Made by a program: the position numbers and the translations under genes
DNA from: Streptomyces acidicola
GTDB lineage: Bacteria > Actinomycetota > Actinomycetes > Streptomycetales > Streptomycetaceae
Assembly (NCBI RefSeq): GCF_009377235.1
Contig: NZ_VMNX01000052.1
Coordinates: 1-45,556, forward strand
Direction: 5' to 3'
DNA: 45,556 bases
Shown here: positions 25,439 to 33,374 of the stretch, one piece after another
Layout: each line of letters opens with the position of its first letter
Position numbering within the stretch: the first letter of the stretch is position 1
Notes under the pieces: model-generated
What the model saw: only the letters and a program-made list of their open reading frames with translations
Database searches by the model: none
Told to the model about the DNA's origin: nothing

Positions 25439-26965
25439 TCACGCTGCCTCCGTCCTGTCCGCCGCCATCCCCACCGCGTCCAGCAGAGCCGTCCCCACGA
25501 TCAGATCCGCACCCCCGAACTCCGGATCGTCCAACTCGGTCCCGTCGTCCACGGCGAACAGCAGCTTCTCCTCGCCCTGCCGGTACGCGGTACCGACCGG
25601 CGGGCTGGCCGCGTGCACGGCCAGCAGAGCGACCAGATAGGGCAGTTCGGGATCCTGGCGGCGCGCGTCCAGCAGGAGCCCGGACAGCCGCCGGGGCGCA
25701 TCCGCGGGCAGGTCGAGCAGTTCCATGGCGGCAGCCAGTTGCTCCTCGCTGAACCGGCTGTCGTCCGGCGTGGCGATGAGGTCGGGCTCGGGCATCTCCG
25801 CACCGAGGTGCTCCCGCTCCACCGGCGGGGTCAGCAACAGATCGACGAGGTCCGTGAGGCGCACGGAGGCCCGCGTACGGAATCCCGTGCCGCGCGCGAA
25901 GAACGCGTCCGTGACGCGGACCGCCTGCTCGAGCGGGAGCGGGAGGACGGGTGCGACCAGGTGCCCGTACAGGTCTATCCCCGACGTGGTCAGGGGTGTG
26001 GCGAAGGCCTGCCGGTCCTGTTCGGCGCGGAAGAGGGGGCCGGCTTCCAGCAAGCGGGACTGCAGCTGCGTATGACGGCGGATGCAGTCCTTCACGATGT
26101 CGACGAGCTCGGCGGCGCGCCGCTTGTGCTCGGGGTCCTCGGTCTCGTCGCGGGCCTTGCGGATGTTGGTGAGGATCGCGTTCTCGTGGCGGTAGCGGTC
26201 GGCGACGTGGTCGAGGGCCTCGGCGATCATGTCCGGGACGGTCTGGAGCCAGTCCACCGCGCGTACGTTGCGCCGTGTGGCGTCCAGTGCCCTGCGCAGG
26301 GTCTCCGAGTACTGCACGGTCCGGTAGCGGGCCTGCTCGGCGGCGAGCTGGGCGTCGGCGAGGCGGCCGCGGTTGATCAGGACCTCCAGCTTGACCTCGG
26401 CGGCGATCTGCGCGCTGGTGACGTCGGTGTCGAGGGCGCCCACGAGGACGTTGACGGCTTCGTCGGTGGTGCGGAGGTAGACACCGCCCCCGTAGCCGGG
26501 GACCTCCTCGATCAGCTTGAAGTCGTAGTCACGGCGCACATACGTGCCGTCGGGTGCGAACGTGCCGTAGACGGCCCGGAAGCCGCGGTCCACGCTGCCC
26601 ACGTTGATCAGGTTCTCCAGGACCCAGCGGGCGACGCGCTCGTGCTCGGTGACGGGGCGCTGCGGGGCCTGGGCGGCGATGCGCGGGATGAGGCGGGCGA
26701 CGATCTGGTCGTGGTCCGCGCCCGTGTCGAAGTCCATGTTCAGCGTGACCAGGTCGATGGCGGCGAGGGCGACCTCCGCCATGCCGTACACCGAGTACTC
26801 ACCGGCGAGGCCGGCCTTGCGGGCGTCGAGGTCGTGCAGCGGCGCGGTGCAGGCGAGCGCGCGCAGCCGCCGCGCCAGTCCCTCGTCGGCGGCCGGGCCC
26901 GGAGCGGGGCGCGGCCCCGCGCTGAGCTGGGGCGGAACACGGTCCGTCGATGCAGGCGAAGTCAC
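25439..26965 (-). CDS. MukF/MksF/JetA-like kleisin candidate of the SMC-like operon
   Basis: This 508-aa protein heads the operon. It has an N-terminal helical/winged-helix-like region and then a MksF-like stretch at about 160-270: YLRTTDEAVNVLVGALDTDV followed by EVLINRGRLADAQLAAEQARY and a helical segment to about 290. In MksF/MukF proteins such a region forms the middle domain leading to the kleisin that bridges the two ATPase heads. The GTG at 26963-26965 is preferred; no Shine-Dalgarno is visible, but TAGTCT lies 7 bp before it, so the message may be leaderless. It is separated from the second gene by 169 bp containing repeats of GGCGCGTGG-like sequence. Confidence in the gene is high, in the subunit role moderate. 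Confidence 0.65.
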   Translation of the reverse strand: MTSPASTDRVPPQLSAGPRPAPGPAADEGLARRLRALACTAPLHDLDARKAGLAGEYSVYGMAEVALAAIDLVTLNMDFDTGADHDQIVARLIPRIAAQAPQRPVTEHERVARWVLENLINVGSVDRGFRAVYGTFAPDGTYVRRDYDFKLIEEVPGYGGGVYLRTTDEAVNVLVGALDTDVTSAQIAAEVKLEVLINRGRLADAQLAAEQARYRTVQYSETLRRALDATRRNVRAVDWLQTVPDMIAEALDHVADRYRHENAILTNIRKARDETEDPEHKRRAAELVDIVKDCIRRHTQLQSRLLEAGPLFRAEQDRQAFATPLTTSGIDLYGHLVAPVLPLPLEQAVRVTDAFFARGTGFRTRASVRLTDLVDLLLTPPVEREHLGAEMPEPDLIATPDDSRFSEEQLAAAMELLDLPADAPRRLSGLLLDARRQDPELPYLVALLAVHAASPPVGTAYRQGEEKLLFAVDDGTELDDPEFGGADLIVGTALLDAVGMAADRTEAA

Positions 26966-27109
26966 GGTGCACAGACTAGGTCCTGGGTCTGACAACAACG
27001 GAAACGCTCTGCTGGGAAAGCCGGGGAACTGCGGGTTTGTCGTCAGGGTGCGGGCCGTCGGCGGTCAATCGCGCAGTTCGTCGCGCCTCTTTCCGGCACG
27101 CCCCCACGT

Positions 27110-27814
27110 TCATCCGATCCCCTGCGCTCCGTCCGCCACCCTCCGCCCGTACACCTCGACCAGCCCCTTGCGTGAGTCGTCGAGATACACCGCGAGGAGC
27201 TTTTCGGCCTCGTCGCGCTCACCCGCCTGGAGGGTCTGGAGGATCTGCCTGTTACGCGCCAGGTACGGCTCGTGGAGGCGGCGCGGGTCGTCCACCACGT
27301 GGAAGGCCAGCCGGAGTTCGGCGAAGACGCTGCGCATGAGTTCGTCGGTGCGTTCGCTGCCGGCGAGGGCGACCAGCTCCCGGTGGAAGTGGATGTTGGC
27401 GGTGGACACCCCTTTCCAGTCACCCTCGTGCGCCGCCCTCTGCCCGTCCGCGACGGCGTTGGCCGGCCCCTCCACGGCGTACGGCGGTGCGCCGAGACCG
27501 CGGACGACGGCGCACTCGACGATGCTCCGGACGCGGTAGATGTCCTCGACGTCCTCGACGGTCAGGACCCGGACGAAGACGCCGCGGTTGAGCTCGTGCA
27601 CCAGCAGCCGTTCGTGGGTGAGCAGGCGGAACGCCTCGCGGAGCGTGTTGCGGGAGACCCCGAGCGCGCCGCCGATGCCGTCCTCGGACAGCCGCGTCCC
27701 GGGCGGGAAGAACCCCTCGGCTATACGGCTCCGGAGGATGTCCGAAACCCGCTCGGCGGTGCTGGTACGGCCCAACAGCGCACGGTCGTCGGCCAGTCCC
27801 GTCAGTTCTGCCAT
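27110..27814 (-). CDS. GntR-family (FadR/FCD) repressor of the 5-oxoproline operon
   Basis: This 234-aa regulator has an N-terminal GntR winged helix (STAERVSDILRSRIAEGFFPPG and then GGALGVSRNTLREAFRLLTHERLL, about residues 15-75) and a C-terminal all-helical FCD domain with HFHRELVALAG, including metal-binding-type His residues. FCD regulators sense organic acids or related metabolites. It is divergent from the MFS-pxp operon, and the 184-bp region between them holds a perfect palindrome between promoter hexamers. It is therefore probably the local repressor, released by 5-oxoproline or a related acid. The ATG at 27814 is the only start that keeps the whole HTH domain. Confidence 0.9.
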   Translation of the reverse strand: MAELTGLADDRALLGRTSTAERVSDILRSRIAEGFFPPGTRLSEDGIGGALGVSRNTLREAFRLLTHERLLVHELNRGVFVRVLTVEDVEDIYRVRSIVECAVVRGLGAPPYAVEGPANAVADGQRAAHEGDWKGVSTANIHFHRELVALAGSERTDELMRSVFAELRLAFHVVDDPRRLHEPYLARNRQILQTLQAGERDEAEKLLAVYLDDSRKGLVEVYGRRVADGAQGIG

Positions 27815-27858
27815 GTCCCGGATTCAATCGCAGATACATGAACGAAACAACACGGGTA

Positions 27859-27888
27859 TTGAGGGATCGTTCAACGATCCTCTACCTT
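27859..27888 (+). promoter_or_regulatory. Putative promoter of the MFS-DUF1445-pxpABC operon
   Basis: TTGAGG at 27859-27864 and TACCTT at 27883-27888 are separated by 18 bp. The spacer is almost entirely occupied by the palindrome at 27864-27880. The first gene starts at 27999, leaving a leader of about 105 nt. Confidence 0.55.
27864..27880. promoter_or_regulatory. Putative GntR operator palindrome
   Basis: GGATCGTTCAACGATCC is a perfect 17-bp palindrome around a central C. It lies between the -35 and -10 of the divergent operon, where a bound dimer would exclude RNA polymerase. It is 50 bp from the gntR start, so it may also affect gntR. Confidence 0.65.
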
Positions 27889-27998
27889 GCTGGGAACGCA
27901 CCTCGATGGGCGCCGAACGCACCGCTACGGCGCCCATCGCTCCCGCACGGCACGGCACGACTCCTCACGCACCCTCCGTCCCTCATTGCGAGGTGCCC

Positions 27999-29318
27999 AT
28001 GAGCACGACTCCTCCCCCTCAGTCCCTGACGGGCGACACCCACCCGAAAGCGGGTGAGACCGGCGCCGATGACGGCGCGTTCGCGTGGCTGCGGGCGCTC
28101 GGCCCGCGTGGCCGGCGTGCCTTCGCGGGCGCGTTCGGCGGCTATGCCCTCGACTCGTACGACTACTTCACGCTGCCGCTGAGCATGGTGGCGCTCGCGG
28201 CCTACTTCGGTCTGGACAGCGGCCAGACGGGCCTGTTCACCACGGTCACCCTGGTCGTCTCGGCGATCGGCGGGGCGGCCGCGGGGGTGCTCGCGGACCG
28301 GATCGGCCGTGTGAAGGCGCTGATGATCACCGTGGCCACCTACGCGGTGTTCACGGTGGCCTGCGGCTTCGCACCCAACTACGAGACGTTGCTGGTCTTC
28401 CGGGCCCTCCAGGGGCTCGGCTTCGGCGGCGAGTGGGCGGTCGGCGCGATCCTGGTCGCCGAGTACGCGAGCGCCAGGCACCGGGGGCGCACGCTCGGCG
28501 CGATCCAGAGTTCCTGGGCCATCGGCTGGGGCCTCGCCGTGATCGTGTACACGCTGGTCTTCCAGTTCCTGGACGACGACATCGCCTGGCGCGTGATGTT
28601 CTGGACCGGAGCGCTGCCCGCGCTGCTCGTCGTCTGGGTGCGGCGCCAGGTCAAGGACGCTCCCGAGGCGAAGGCCGCGCGCGAGAGGAGCAGTGAGAAG
28701 GGCTCGTTCGCGGCGATCTTCAAGCCGGGCACGGCGGACGGTCCGGGCCTGCTGCGCACCACGGTCTTCGCCGTACTGCTGTCCACCGGTGTCCAGGGCG
28801 GCTACTACACGCTGGCCACGTGGGTGCCCACGTATCTGAAGACGGAACGCGACCTGTCCGTCGTCGGCACCGGCGGCTACCTGGCGTTCCTGATCTCAGG
28901 GGCCTTCATCGGCTACCTCACGGGTGGCTATCTCACCGACCGGCTGGGCCGCCGACGGAACATCTGGCTGTTCGCGGTCCTGTCGGCCCTGTGCATCCTG
29001 GCGTACGCGAACATCCCCAGCGGCGCCAACACCCTGCTCCTGGTGCTCGGTTTCCCGCTCGGGTTCTGCATGTCGGCGATCTTCAGCGGCTTCGGCTCGT
29101 TCCTGAGCGAGCTGTACCCGTCGGCCGTGCGCGGCACGGGGCAGGGCTTCACGTACAACACCGGCCGCGCCGTGGGCGCCGTCTTCCCCACCACGGTGGG
29201 CTTCCTGGCCGACAGCTGGGGTGTGGGCGGCGCGCTGGTCTTCGGCGCGATCGGTTACGGCCTGGCGGCCATCGCGCTGCTCGGGCTTCCGGAGACGCGT
29301 GGGAAGGAACTCGTGTGA
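27999..29318 (+). CDS. MFS transporter, probable 5-oxoproline or organic-acid importer
   Basis: This 439-aa membrane protein has 12 predicted TM segments and MFS signature motifs: GYALDSYDYFTLPLSM in TM1 (sialate/lactate-type symporter style), GVLADRIGRVKALM between TM2 and TM3, and a second copy GYLTDRLGRRRNIW in the second half. It is probably a proton symporter for an organic acid. The ATG at 27999 has GCGAGG upstream; the longer in-frame frame from 27540 runs through the regulator gene on the other strand. The next gene overlaps its stop codon (GTGTGA). Operon position with pxpABC suggests 5-oxoproline import. Confidence 0.88.
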   Translation: MSTTPPPQSLTGDTHPKAGETGADDGAFAWLRALGPRGRRAFAGAFGGYALDSYDYFTLPLSMVALAAYFGLDSGQTGLFTTVTLVVSAIGGAAAGVLADRIGRVKALMITVATYAVFTVACGFAPNYETLLVFRALQGLGFGGEWAVGAILVAEYASARHRGRTLGAIQSSWAIGWGLAVIVYTLVFQFLDDDIAWRVMFWTGALPALLVVWVRRQVKDAPEAKAARERSSEKGSFAAIFKPGTADGPGLLRTTVFAVLLSTGVQGGYYTLATWVPTYLKTERDLSVVGTGGYLAFLISGAFIGYLTGGYLTDRLGRRRNIWLFAVLSALCILAYANIPSGANTLLLVLGFPLGFCMSAIFSGFGSFLSELYPSAVRGTGQGFTYNTGRAVGAVFPTTVGFLADSWGVGGALVFGAIGYGLAAIALLGLPETRGKELV

Positions 29319-30166
29319 ACGGCATGGAAGAGCGCTCTGCAACGGTCACGGTGGCGGAGGACCGACCCCTGACCCTCGTCGACGAGCACGCGCACGCGTG
29401 GAGCCCGAAAAGCGCCCGGGCCCGCTTCCGGGAAGGGCTCACGGGCCCGACCGCCGGCATCGCGGCGGGCCACACGCAGGTCAATCTGATCTCGGTGCCC
29501 GCCGACTGGGCGTACGACATGCTGCTGTTCTGCACGCTCAACCCCAAGCCCTGCCCGGTTCTCGACGTCACGGAGGCCGGCTCCTGGACCACTGTCCTCG
29601 CGGACGGGGCGGATCTGCGCACCGATCTGCCGCGCTACCGGGTGTGGCAGGACGGCGAACTGGTGGACGAGCCGACGGACGTGCGCGCGCACTGGCGGGG
29701 CGACCTGGTGTCGTTCCTGATCGGCTGCAGCTTCACCTTCGAGTGGGCGCTGGCCGAGGCGGGCGTCCCCATCCGCCATATCGAGCAGGGCCGCAACGTG
29801 CCGATGTATGTGACCAGTCGCCAGTGTCGGCCGGCGGGGAGGCTGCGCGGCCCGATGGTGGTGTCCATGCGCCCGGTGCCGCCGGAGCACCTGGCGACCG
29901 CCCTGCGGGAGAGCGGACTGCTCCCCGCGGTGCACGGCAGCCCCGTACACTGCGGCGATCCCTCGGGCCTGGGCATCGAGGACCTCGGCCGCCCCGACTT
30001 CGGCGACCCGGTGGACGCCGAACCCGACGACATCCCGGTGTTCTGGGCCTGTGGAGTCACCCCGCAGGCCGCGGTGATGGCCTCCCGCCCGCCGTTCGCC
30101 ATCACCCACGCGCCGGGCCAGATGTTCGTCACCGACGCCCGCGACGAGCAGTACCGCGTGGCCTGA
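29315..30166 (+). CDS. DUF1445 / putative hydro-lyase (D-glutamate cyclase-like) protein
   Basis: This 283-aa protein belongs to the DUF1445 family: FREGLTGPTAGIAAGHTQVN near the start, then LVSFLIGCSFTFEWALAEAG, NVPMYVTS and a C-terminal HAPGQMFVTDARD. Eukaryotic relatives have been described as D-glutamate cyclases making 5-oxo-D-proline, and bacterial copies often sit beside pxpABC. A role in feeding D-glutamate into 5-oxoproline turnover is therefore plausible but inferred. The GTG at 29315 overlaps the MFS stop and has GGAAGGA upstream; an ATG at 29324 is possible. A 13-bp direct repeat covers its 3' end. Confidence 0.85.
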   Translation: MNGMEERSATVTVAEDRPLTLVDEHAHAWSPKSARARFREGLTGPTAGIAAGHTQVNLISVPADWAYDMLLFCTLNPKPCPVLDVTEAGSWTTVLADGADLRTDLPRYRVWQDGELVDEPTDVRAHWRGDLVSFLIGCSFTFEWALAEAGVPIRHIEQGRNVPMYVTSRQCRPAGRLRGPMVVSMRPVPPEHLATALRESGLLPAVHGSPVHCGDPSGLGIEDLGRPDFGDPVDAEPDDIPVFWACGVTPQAAVMASRPPFAITHAPGQMFVTDARDEQYRVA

Positions 30167-30186
30167 GAAACCACGTGGCCTGAGAA
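30157..30186 (+). repeat. 13-bp direct repeat at the end of the DUF1445 gene
   Basis: CGTGGCCTGAGAA occurs at 30157-30169, covering the last codons and stop, and again at 30174-30186 before the pxpA ribosome binding site. The two copies are 17 bp apart and look like a short tandem duplication that extended the intergenic gap. Confidence 0.7.
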
Positions 30187-30203
30187 GGAGACACGAAGGA
30201 TCC

Positions 30204-30962
30204 ATGACCTCGATCGATCTGAACGCCGATCTCGGCGAGGGCTTCGGCCGCTGGCGGCTCACCGACGACGAACAGCTCCTGTCCGTCGTCACCAGTGCCA
30301 ACGTGGCCTGCGGCTTTCACGCCGGGGACGCGGCCACCATGCGGCGGGTGTGCGAACTGGCGGCCGGGCGCGGCGTACGGATCGGCGCGCAGGTCTCGTA
30401 CCGGGACCTGGCCGGTTTCGGGCGGCGCGCGATGGACGTGCCGCCCGCCGAACTGGCGGCCGAAGTGGCCTACCAGATCGGTGCGTTGGAGGTCTTCGCC
30501 CGTGCGGCGGGTGCACGTGTGGCGTACGTGAAGCCGCACGGCGCGCTCTACAACCGCGTCGTGCACGACGAGGAGCAGGCCGGGGCGGTCGTCGAGGGCG
30601 TACGGCTCGCGGACGCCGCGCTGCCCATGCTGGGGCTGCCCGCCTCGCGCTTGCTCAAGCTGGCCGAACAGGCCGGGCTGCCGGTGGTCACCGAGGCGTT
30701 CGCGGACCGCGCGTACACCGACGAGGGCACGCTGGTGCCGCGCGGCCAGGACGGTGCCGTGATCTCCGACGCGGACGCCGTGGTCGAGCGGTCGGTGGGG
30801 CTGGCGTTCTCCGGGACGGTCACCTCGCACTCCGGGGAGCGCGTCATGGTCCGCGCCCGCTCGCTGTGCCTGCACGGCGACACTCCGGGCGCGGTGGAGC
30901 TCGCCCGCCGGGTCCGCGACGAGCTGGAGTCCGCGGGCGTCCGTGTGGAGGCGTTCGCATGA
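30204..30962 (+). CDS. pxpA: 5-oxoprolinase subunit A (LamB/YcsF family)
   Basis: This 252-aa protein starts MTSIDLNADLGEGFGRW, the LamB/YcsF signature, followed by SANVACGFHAGDAATMRR, KPHGALYNRVVHDE and VTEAFADRAYTDEGTLVPR. It works with PxpB and PxpC to hydrolyse 5-oxo-L-proline to L-glutamate with ATP. The ATG has AAGGAG about 13 bp upstream, or a second purine run closer. The stop codon overlaps the pxpB start (ATGA), showing coupled translation. Length is usual for the family. Confidence 0.95.
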   Translation: MTSIDLNADLGEGFGRWRLTDDEQLLSVVTSANVACGFHAGDAATMRRVCELAAGRGVRIGAQVSYRDLAGFGRRAMDVPPAELAAEVAYQIGALEVFARAAGARVAYVKPHGALYNRVVHDEEQAGAVVEGVRLADAALPMLGLPASRLLKLAEQAGLPVVTEAFADRAYTDEGTLVPRGQDGAVISDADAVVERSVGLAFSGTVTSHSGERVMVRARSLCLHGDTPGAVELARRVRDELESAGVRVEAFA

Positions 30963-31642
30963 GGGCGCTGCCGACCGGGGACCGCGCGCTCCTGATCGAG
31001 GTGGGGACGGACGAGGAGGCACAGGCCCTGCACGCCGAACTGCTGCGCCGCCGCGCCGCGGGCGAACTGGCGGTGGCCGAGATCGTCCCGGCGGCCCGCA
31101 CGGTCCTCCTGGACGGTCTGGACTCCCCGTCCCGCCTCGCCGAGCGGCTCGCCTCCTGGGAGGTGCCGCCCGTGCCCCCGCGCGCGGAGGACGTGGTCGA
31201 GATCCCCGTGCGGTACGACGGCCCCGACCTCGCCGACGTCGCCGCGCACTGGGACGTGTCCGAGTCCGAGGTGGCCCGCATGCACGCGGCGGCCGAGTTC
31301 CGGGTGGCCTTCTGCGGTTTCGCCCCGGGCTTCGGCTACCTCACGGGCCTGCCCCGCGAGGTGCCGCGCCGGGCGACGCCGCGGACGGCCGTGCCGCCGG
31401 GGTCGGTCGCCCTGGCGGGACCGTACACGGGCGTGTACCCGCGCTCCTCCCCCGGCGGCTGGCAGCTGATCGGTACGACGGAGGCGGTTTTGTGGGACCA
31501 CGCGCGCGTGCCGGCTGCTCTGCTGTCACCGGGTACGCGCGTGCGTTTCGTCCCGGTCGAAAAGACAGGAACGACAAGAACGACAAGAACGGTGAGCGCG
31601 ACGAGCACGGCAGGTACGACCAGTGCGGTGAACTCCGCATGA
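30959..31642 (+). CDS. pxpB: 5-oxoprolinase subunit B (KipI/allophanate-hydrolase subunit 1 family)
   Basis: This 227-aa protein carries the KipI/AHS1 features: VVEIPVRYDGPDLADVA, the FCGFAPGFGYLTGLP motif, PRRATPRTAVPPGSVALAG and TGVYPRSSPGGWQLIG. It forms the 5-oxoprolinase with PxpA and PxpC. Start and stop overlap the neighbours by 4 bp each. The last 25 residues (KTGTTRTTRTVSATSTAGTT) are a Thr/Ser-rich tail made from 9-bp AACGACAAG repeats near 31571-31588 and are not typical of the family. Confidence 0.95.
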   Translation: MRALPTGDRALLIEVGTDEEAQALHAELLRRRAAGELAVAEIVPAARTVLLDGLDSPSRLAERLASWEVPPVPPRAEDVVEIPVRYDGPDLADVAAHWDVSESEVARMHAAAEFRVAFCGFAPGFGYLTGLPREVPRRATPRTAVPPGSVALAGPYTGVYPRSSPGGWQLIGTTEAVLWDHARVPAALLSPGTRVRFVPVEKTGTTRTTRTVSATSTAGTTSAVNSA

Positions 31643-32511
31643 CCGACCGTGCTCTCGCCGTCGTGCGGGCCGGGGCCCTCACCACCGTCCAGGACCTGGG
31701 GCGGCCCGGCCACGCCCATCTCGGCGTGCCGCGCTCGGGAGCGCTGGACGCGCCCGCCGCCGCGCTGGTCAACCGGCTTGTGGGCAACGTCCCGGAGGCC
31801 GCCGTCCTGGAGACCACGCTCAACGGGTGTGCCGTACGGGCGCGTTCGACGGTCACCGTGGCCGTCGGGGGCGCCCCCTGCGCGGTCACCGTGGACGGGC
31901 GCCCGGCGGCCTGGGGAGCCTCCCTGTGGGTCCCCGGAGGGGCGCTGCTGGACATCGGGCCCGCCCGCTCCGGAGTGCGCAGCTATCTCGCGGTCTCCGG
32001 TGGCGTGGCCGTGGAACCGGTGCTGGGCAGCCGCTCGACGGACCTGCTGTCGGGGCTGGGCCCTGCTCCACTGACCGACGGCACGGTACTGCCCCTGGGG
32101 CCGCCGGTGAGGGCACACGCGCGCGCGGATGTCGTTCCGCACCCGGCGCCACCCGCCGAGCTCGTCCTGCGCGTGACGCTGGGCCCGCGCCACGACTGGT
32201 TCACCGCGGCGGCCGTCCGGGCCTTCACGACGCACCCGTACACGGTGTCCACCGCGAGCAACCGCATCGGCCTGCGCACGGAGGGCCCCGCCCTGATGCG
32301 GGCGGTCCCGGGCGAACTCCCCAGCGAGGGCATGGTCCTGGGCGCGGTGCAGGTCCCGCCGGACGGCCGCCCGGTCGTGTTCCTCGCCGACCACCCGACC
32401 ACCGGGGGCTACCCGGTGATCGCGGTCGTCCACCCGGCGGACCTGCCCGCCACGGCCCAGGCGGCGCCGGGCACCCCGGTACGCTTCGTCGCCGTGCGCC
32501 GGCGGGCCTGA
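31639..32511 (+). CDS. pxpC: 5-oxoprolinase subunit C (KipA/allophanate-hydrolase subunit 2 family)
   Basis: This 290-aa protein begins MTDRALAVVRAGALTTVQDLGRPGHAHLGVPRSGALD, the biotin-dependent-carboxylase-like/AHS2 signature, and continues with SYLAVSGGVAVEPVLGSRSTD, SNRIGLRTEGP and SEGMVLGAVQVPPDGRPVV. With PxpA and PxpB it completes the ATP-dependent 5-oxoprolinase. It is the last gene of the operon and converges on an SGNH hydrolase gene with a 17-bp gap; no clear terminator hairpin was found there. Confidence 0.95.
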   Translation: MTDRALAVVRAGALTTVQDLGRPGHAHLGVPRSGALDAPAAALVNRLVGNVPEAAVLETTLNGCAVRARSTVTVAVGGAPCAVTVDGRPAAWGASLWVPGGALLDIGPARSGVRSYLAVSGGVAVEPVLGSRSTDLLSGLGPAPLTDGTVLPLGPPVRAHARADVVPHPAPPAELVLRVTLGPRHDWFTAAAVRAFTTHPYTVSTASNRIGLRTEGPALMRAVPGELPSEGMVLGAVQVPPDGRPVVFLADHPTTGGYPVIAVVHPADLPATAQAAPGTPVRFVAVRRRA

Positions 32512-32528
32512 GTCGCGCACGCGTGGGG

Positions 32529-33374
32529 TCACGCCGCCTCGGGTTGCTCCCCCACCGTCAGCGCGGCCAGTGCCGACGCCACCGCGGCGGAGGCGCTGAG
32601 GTCCAGCCGGCCGCTGGTGCCGCGGGCCTTGTGGCGGATCTCGGCCATGGCGAGGGCAACGAGCTGCGGCAGCAGATCGGTGCACCGCCGGGCCACCCAG
32701 GCGCTTCCCTTCGTGGCCAGCCACAACAGGCTCGCCGACCGGGTGGGTACGGGGAACTCGGGCTCGGCGGACGGCTCAGTGCCCGTCGCGATGCCCGCCT
32801 CGGCGAGCAGGGCGTGGAAGCGGACGGCGAGCTGCCGGTGTCCGCGCTCGCTGGGGTGCAGCCGGTCCGCGCTCCACATGGCGCGGTCCATCAGCCACGC
32901 GCCCTCGGAGGCGTGCAGATGCACCGCCTCGTACCGCTCCGACAGGGCGTGGACCACGGTGTTGACCGCGCGCTGCCGTCGGGCGAGCGGGCGGGCCAGG
33001 GAGCCGGGCAGACCGAGCATCGACCCGGGGTCGGGCAGACAGGCGGTGAGCAGGCCGGTGCCCTGGGCGCGGAAGGCCGCGTACGCCTTGTCGAGGCGGG
33101 CGGCGACGGCGTGGATGTCGAAGGTGCAGCGCAGGGTGTCGTTGACGCCTATGACGATGGAGACCAGGTCCGGTCGCAGGGCGAGCGCGGCGGGGGTCTG
33201 GCGCTCCAGGACGTCGCGCGTCTGGGCACCGCTGACCGCGAGGTTGGTGAAGTCCACGGCCGGGTCGAGCCCGTCGGCGAGGAGGGCGGCCCAGCCGCGC
33301 CAGCCGTCTCCGGCGGGGTCTCCGACGCCCTCGGTCAGCGAGTCACCGAGAGCCACGAACCGCAGGGGTCTCAT
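32529..33374 (-). CDS. SGNH/GDSL-family hydrolase
   Basis: This 281-aa protein has block I RFVALGDSLTEGVGDP (catalytic Ser12), block II Gly in NLAVSGAQT, block III GVNDT and block V SADRLHPSERGH with the catalytic Asp-x-x-His. It is an esterase or acyl-transfer-reversing hydrolase of the lipase/acylhydrolase type. No signal peptide is seen, so it probably acts in the cytoplasm. The C-terminal 80 residues are Ala/Leu-rich and variable. Its ATG overlaps the stop of the preceding glycosyltransferase (ATGA at 33371-33374), so it may remove or trim acyl groups from the glycosylated product of that operon; this is inference. Confidence 0.9.
   Translation of the reverse strand: MRPLRFVALGDSLTEGVGDPAGDGWRGWAALLADGLDPAVDFTNLAVSGAQTRDVLERQTPAALALRPDLVSIVIGVNDTLRCTFDIHAVAARLDKAYAAFRAQGTGLLTACLPDPGSMLGLPGSLARPLARRQRAVNTVVHALSERYEAVHLHASEGAWLMDRAMWSADRLHPSERGHRQLAVRFHALLAEAGIATGTEPSAEPEFPVPTRSASLLWLATKGSAWVARRCTDLLPQLVALAMAEIRHKARGTSGRLDLSASAAVASALAALTVGEQPEAA

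Noticed and set aside
19680..26965. Calling the SMC-like operon a complete Wadjet system
   Set aside because: No JetD-like Toprim or DUF2220 gene is present on either side within the window, and the subunit families could not be matched with certainty.
26966..26998. TTG start at 26998 for the kleisin-like gene
   Set aside because: No ribosome binding site and no conserved residues before the GTG at 26965. The leaderless alternative at 26965 is preferred, though no strong -35 was found.
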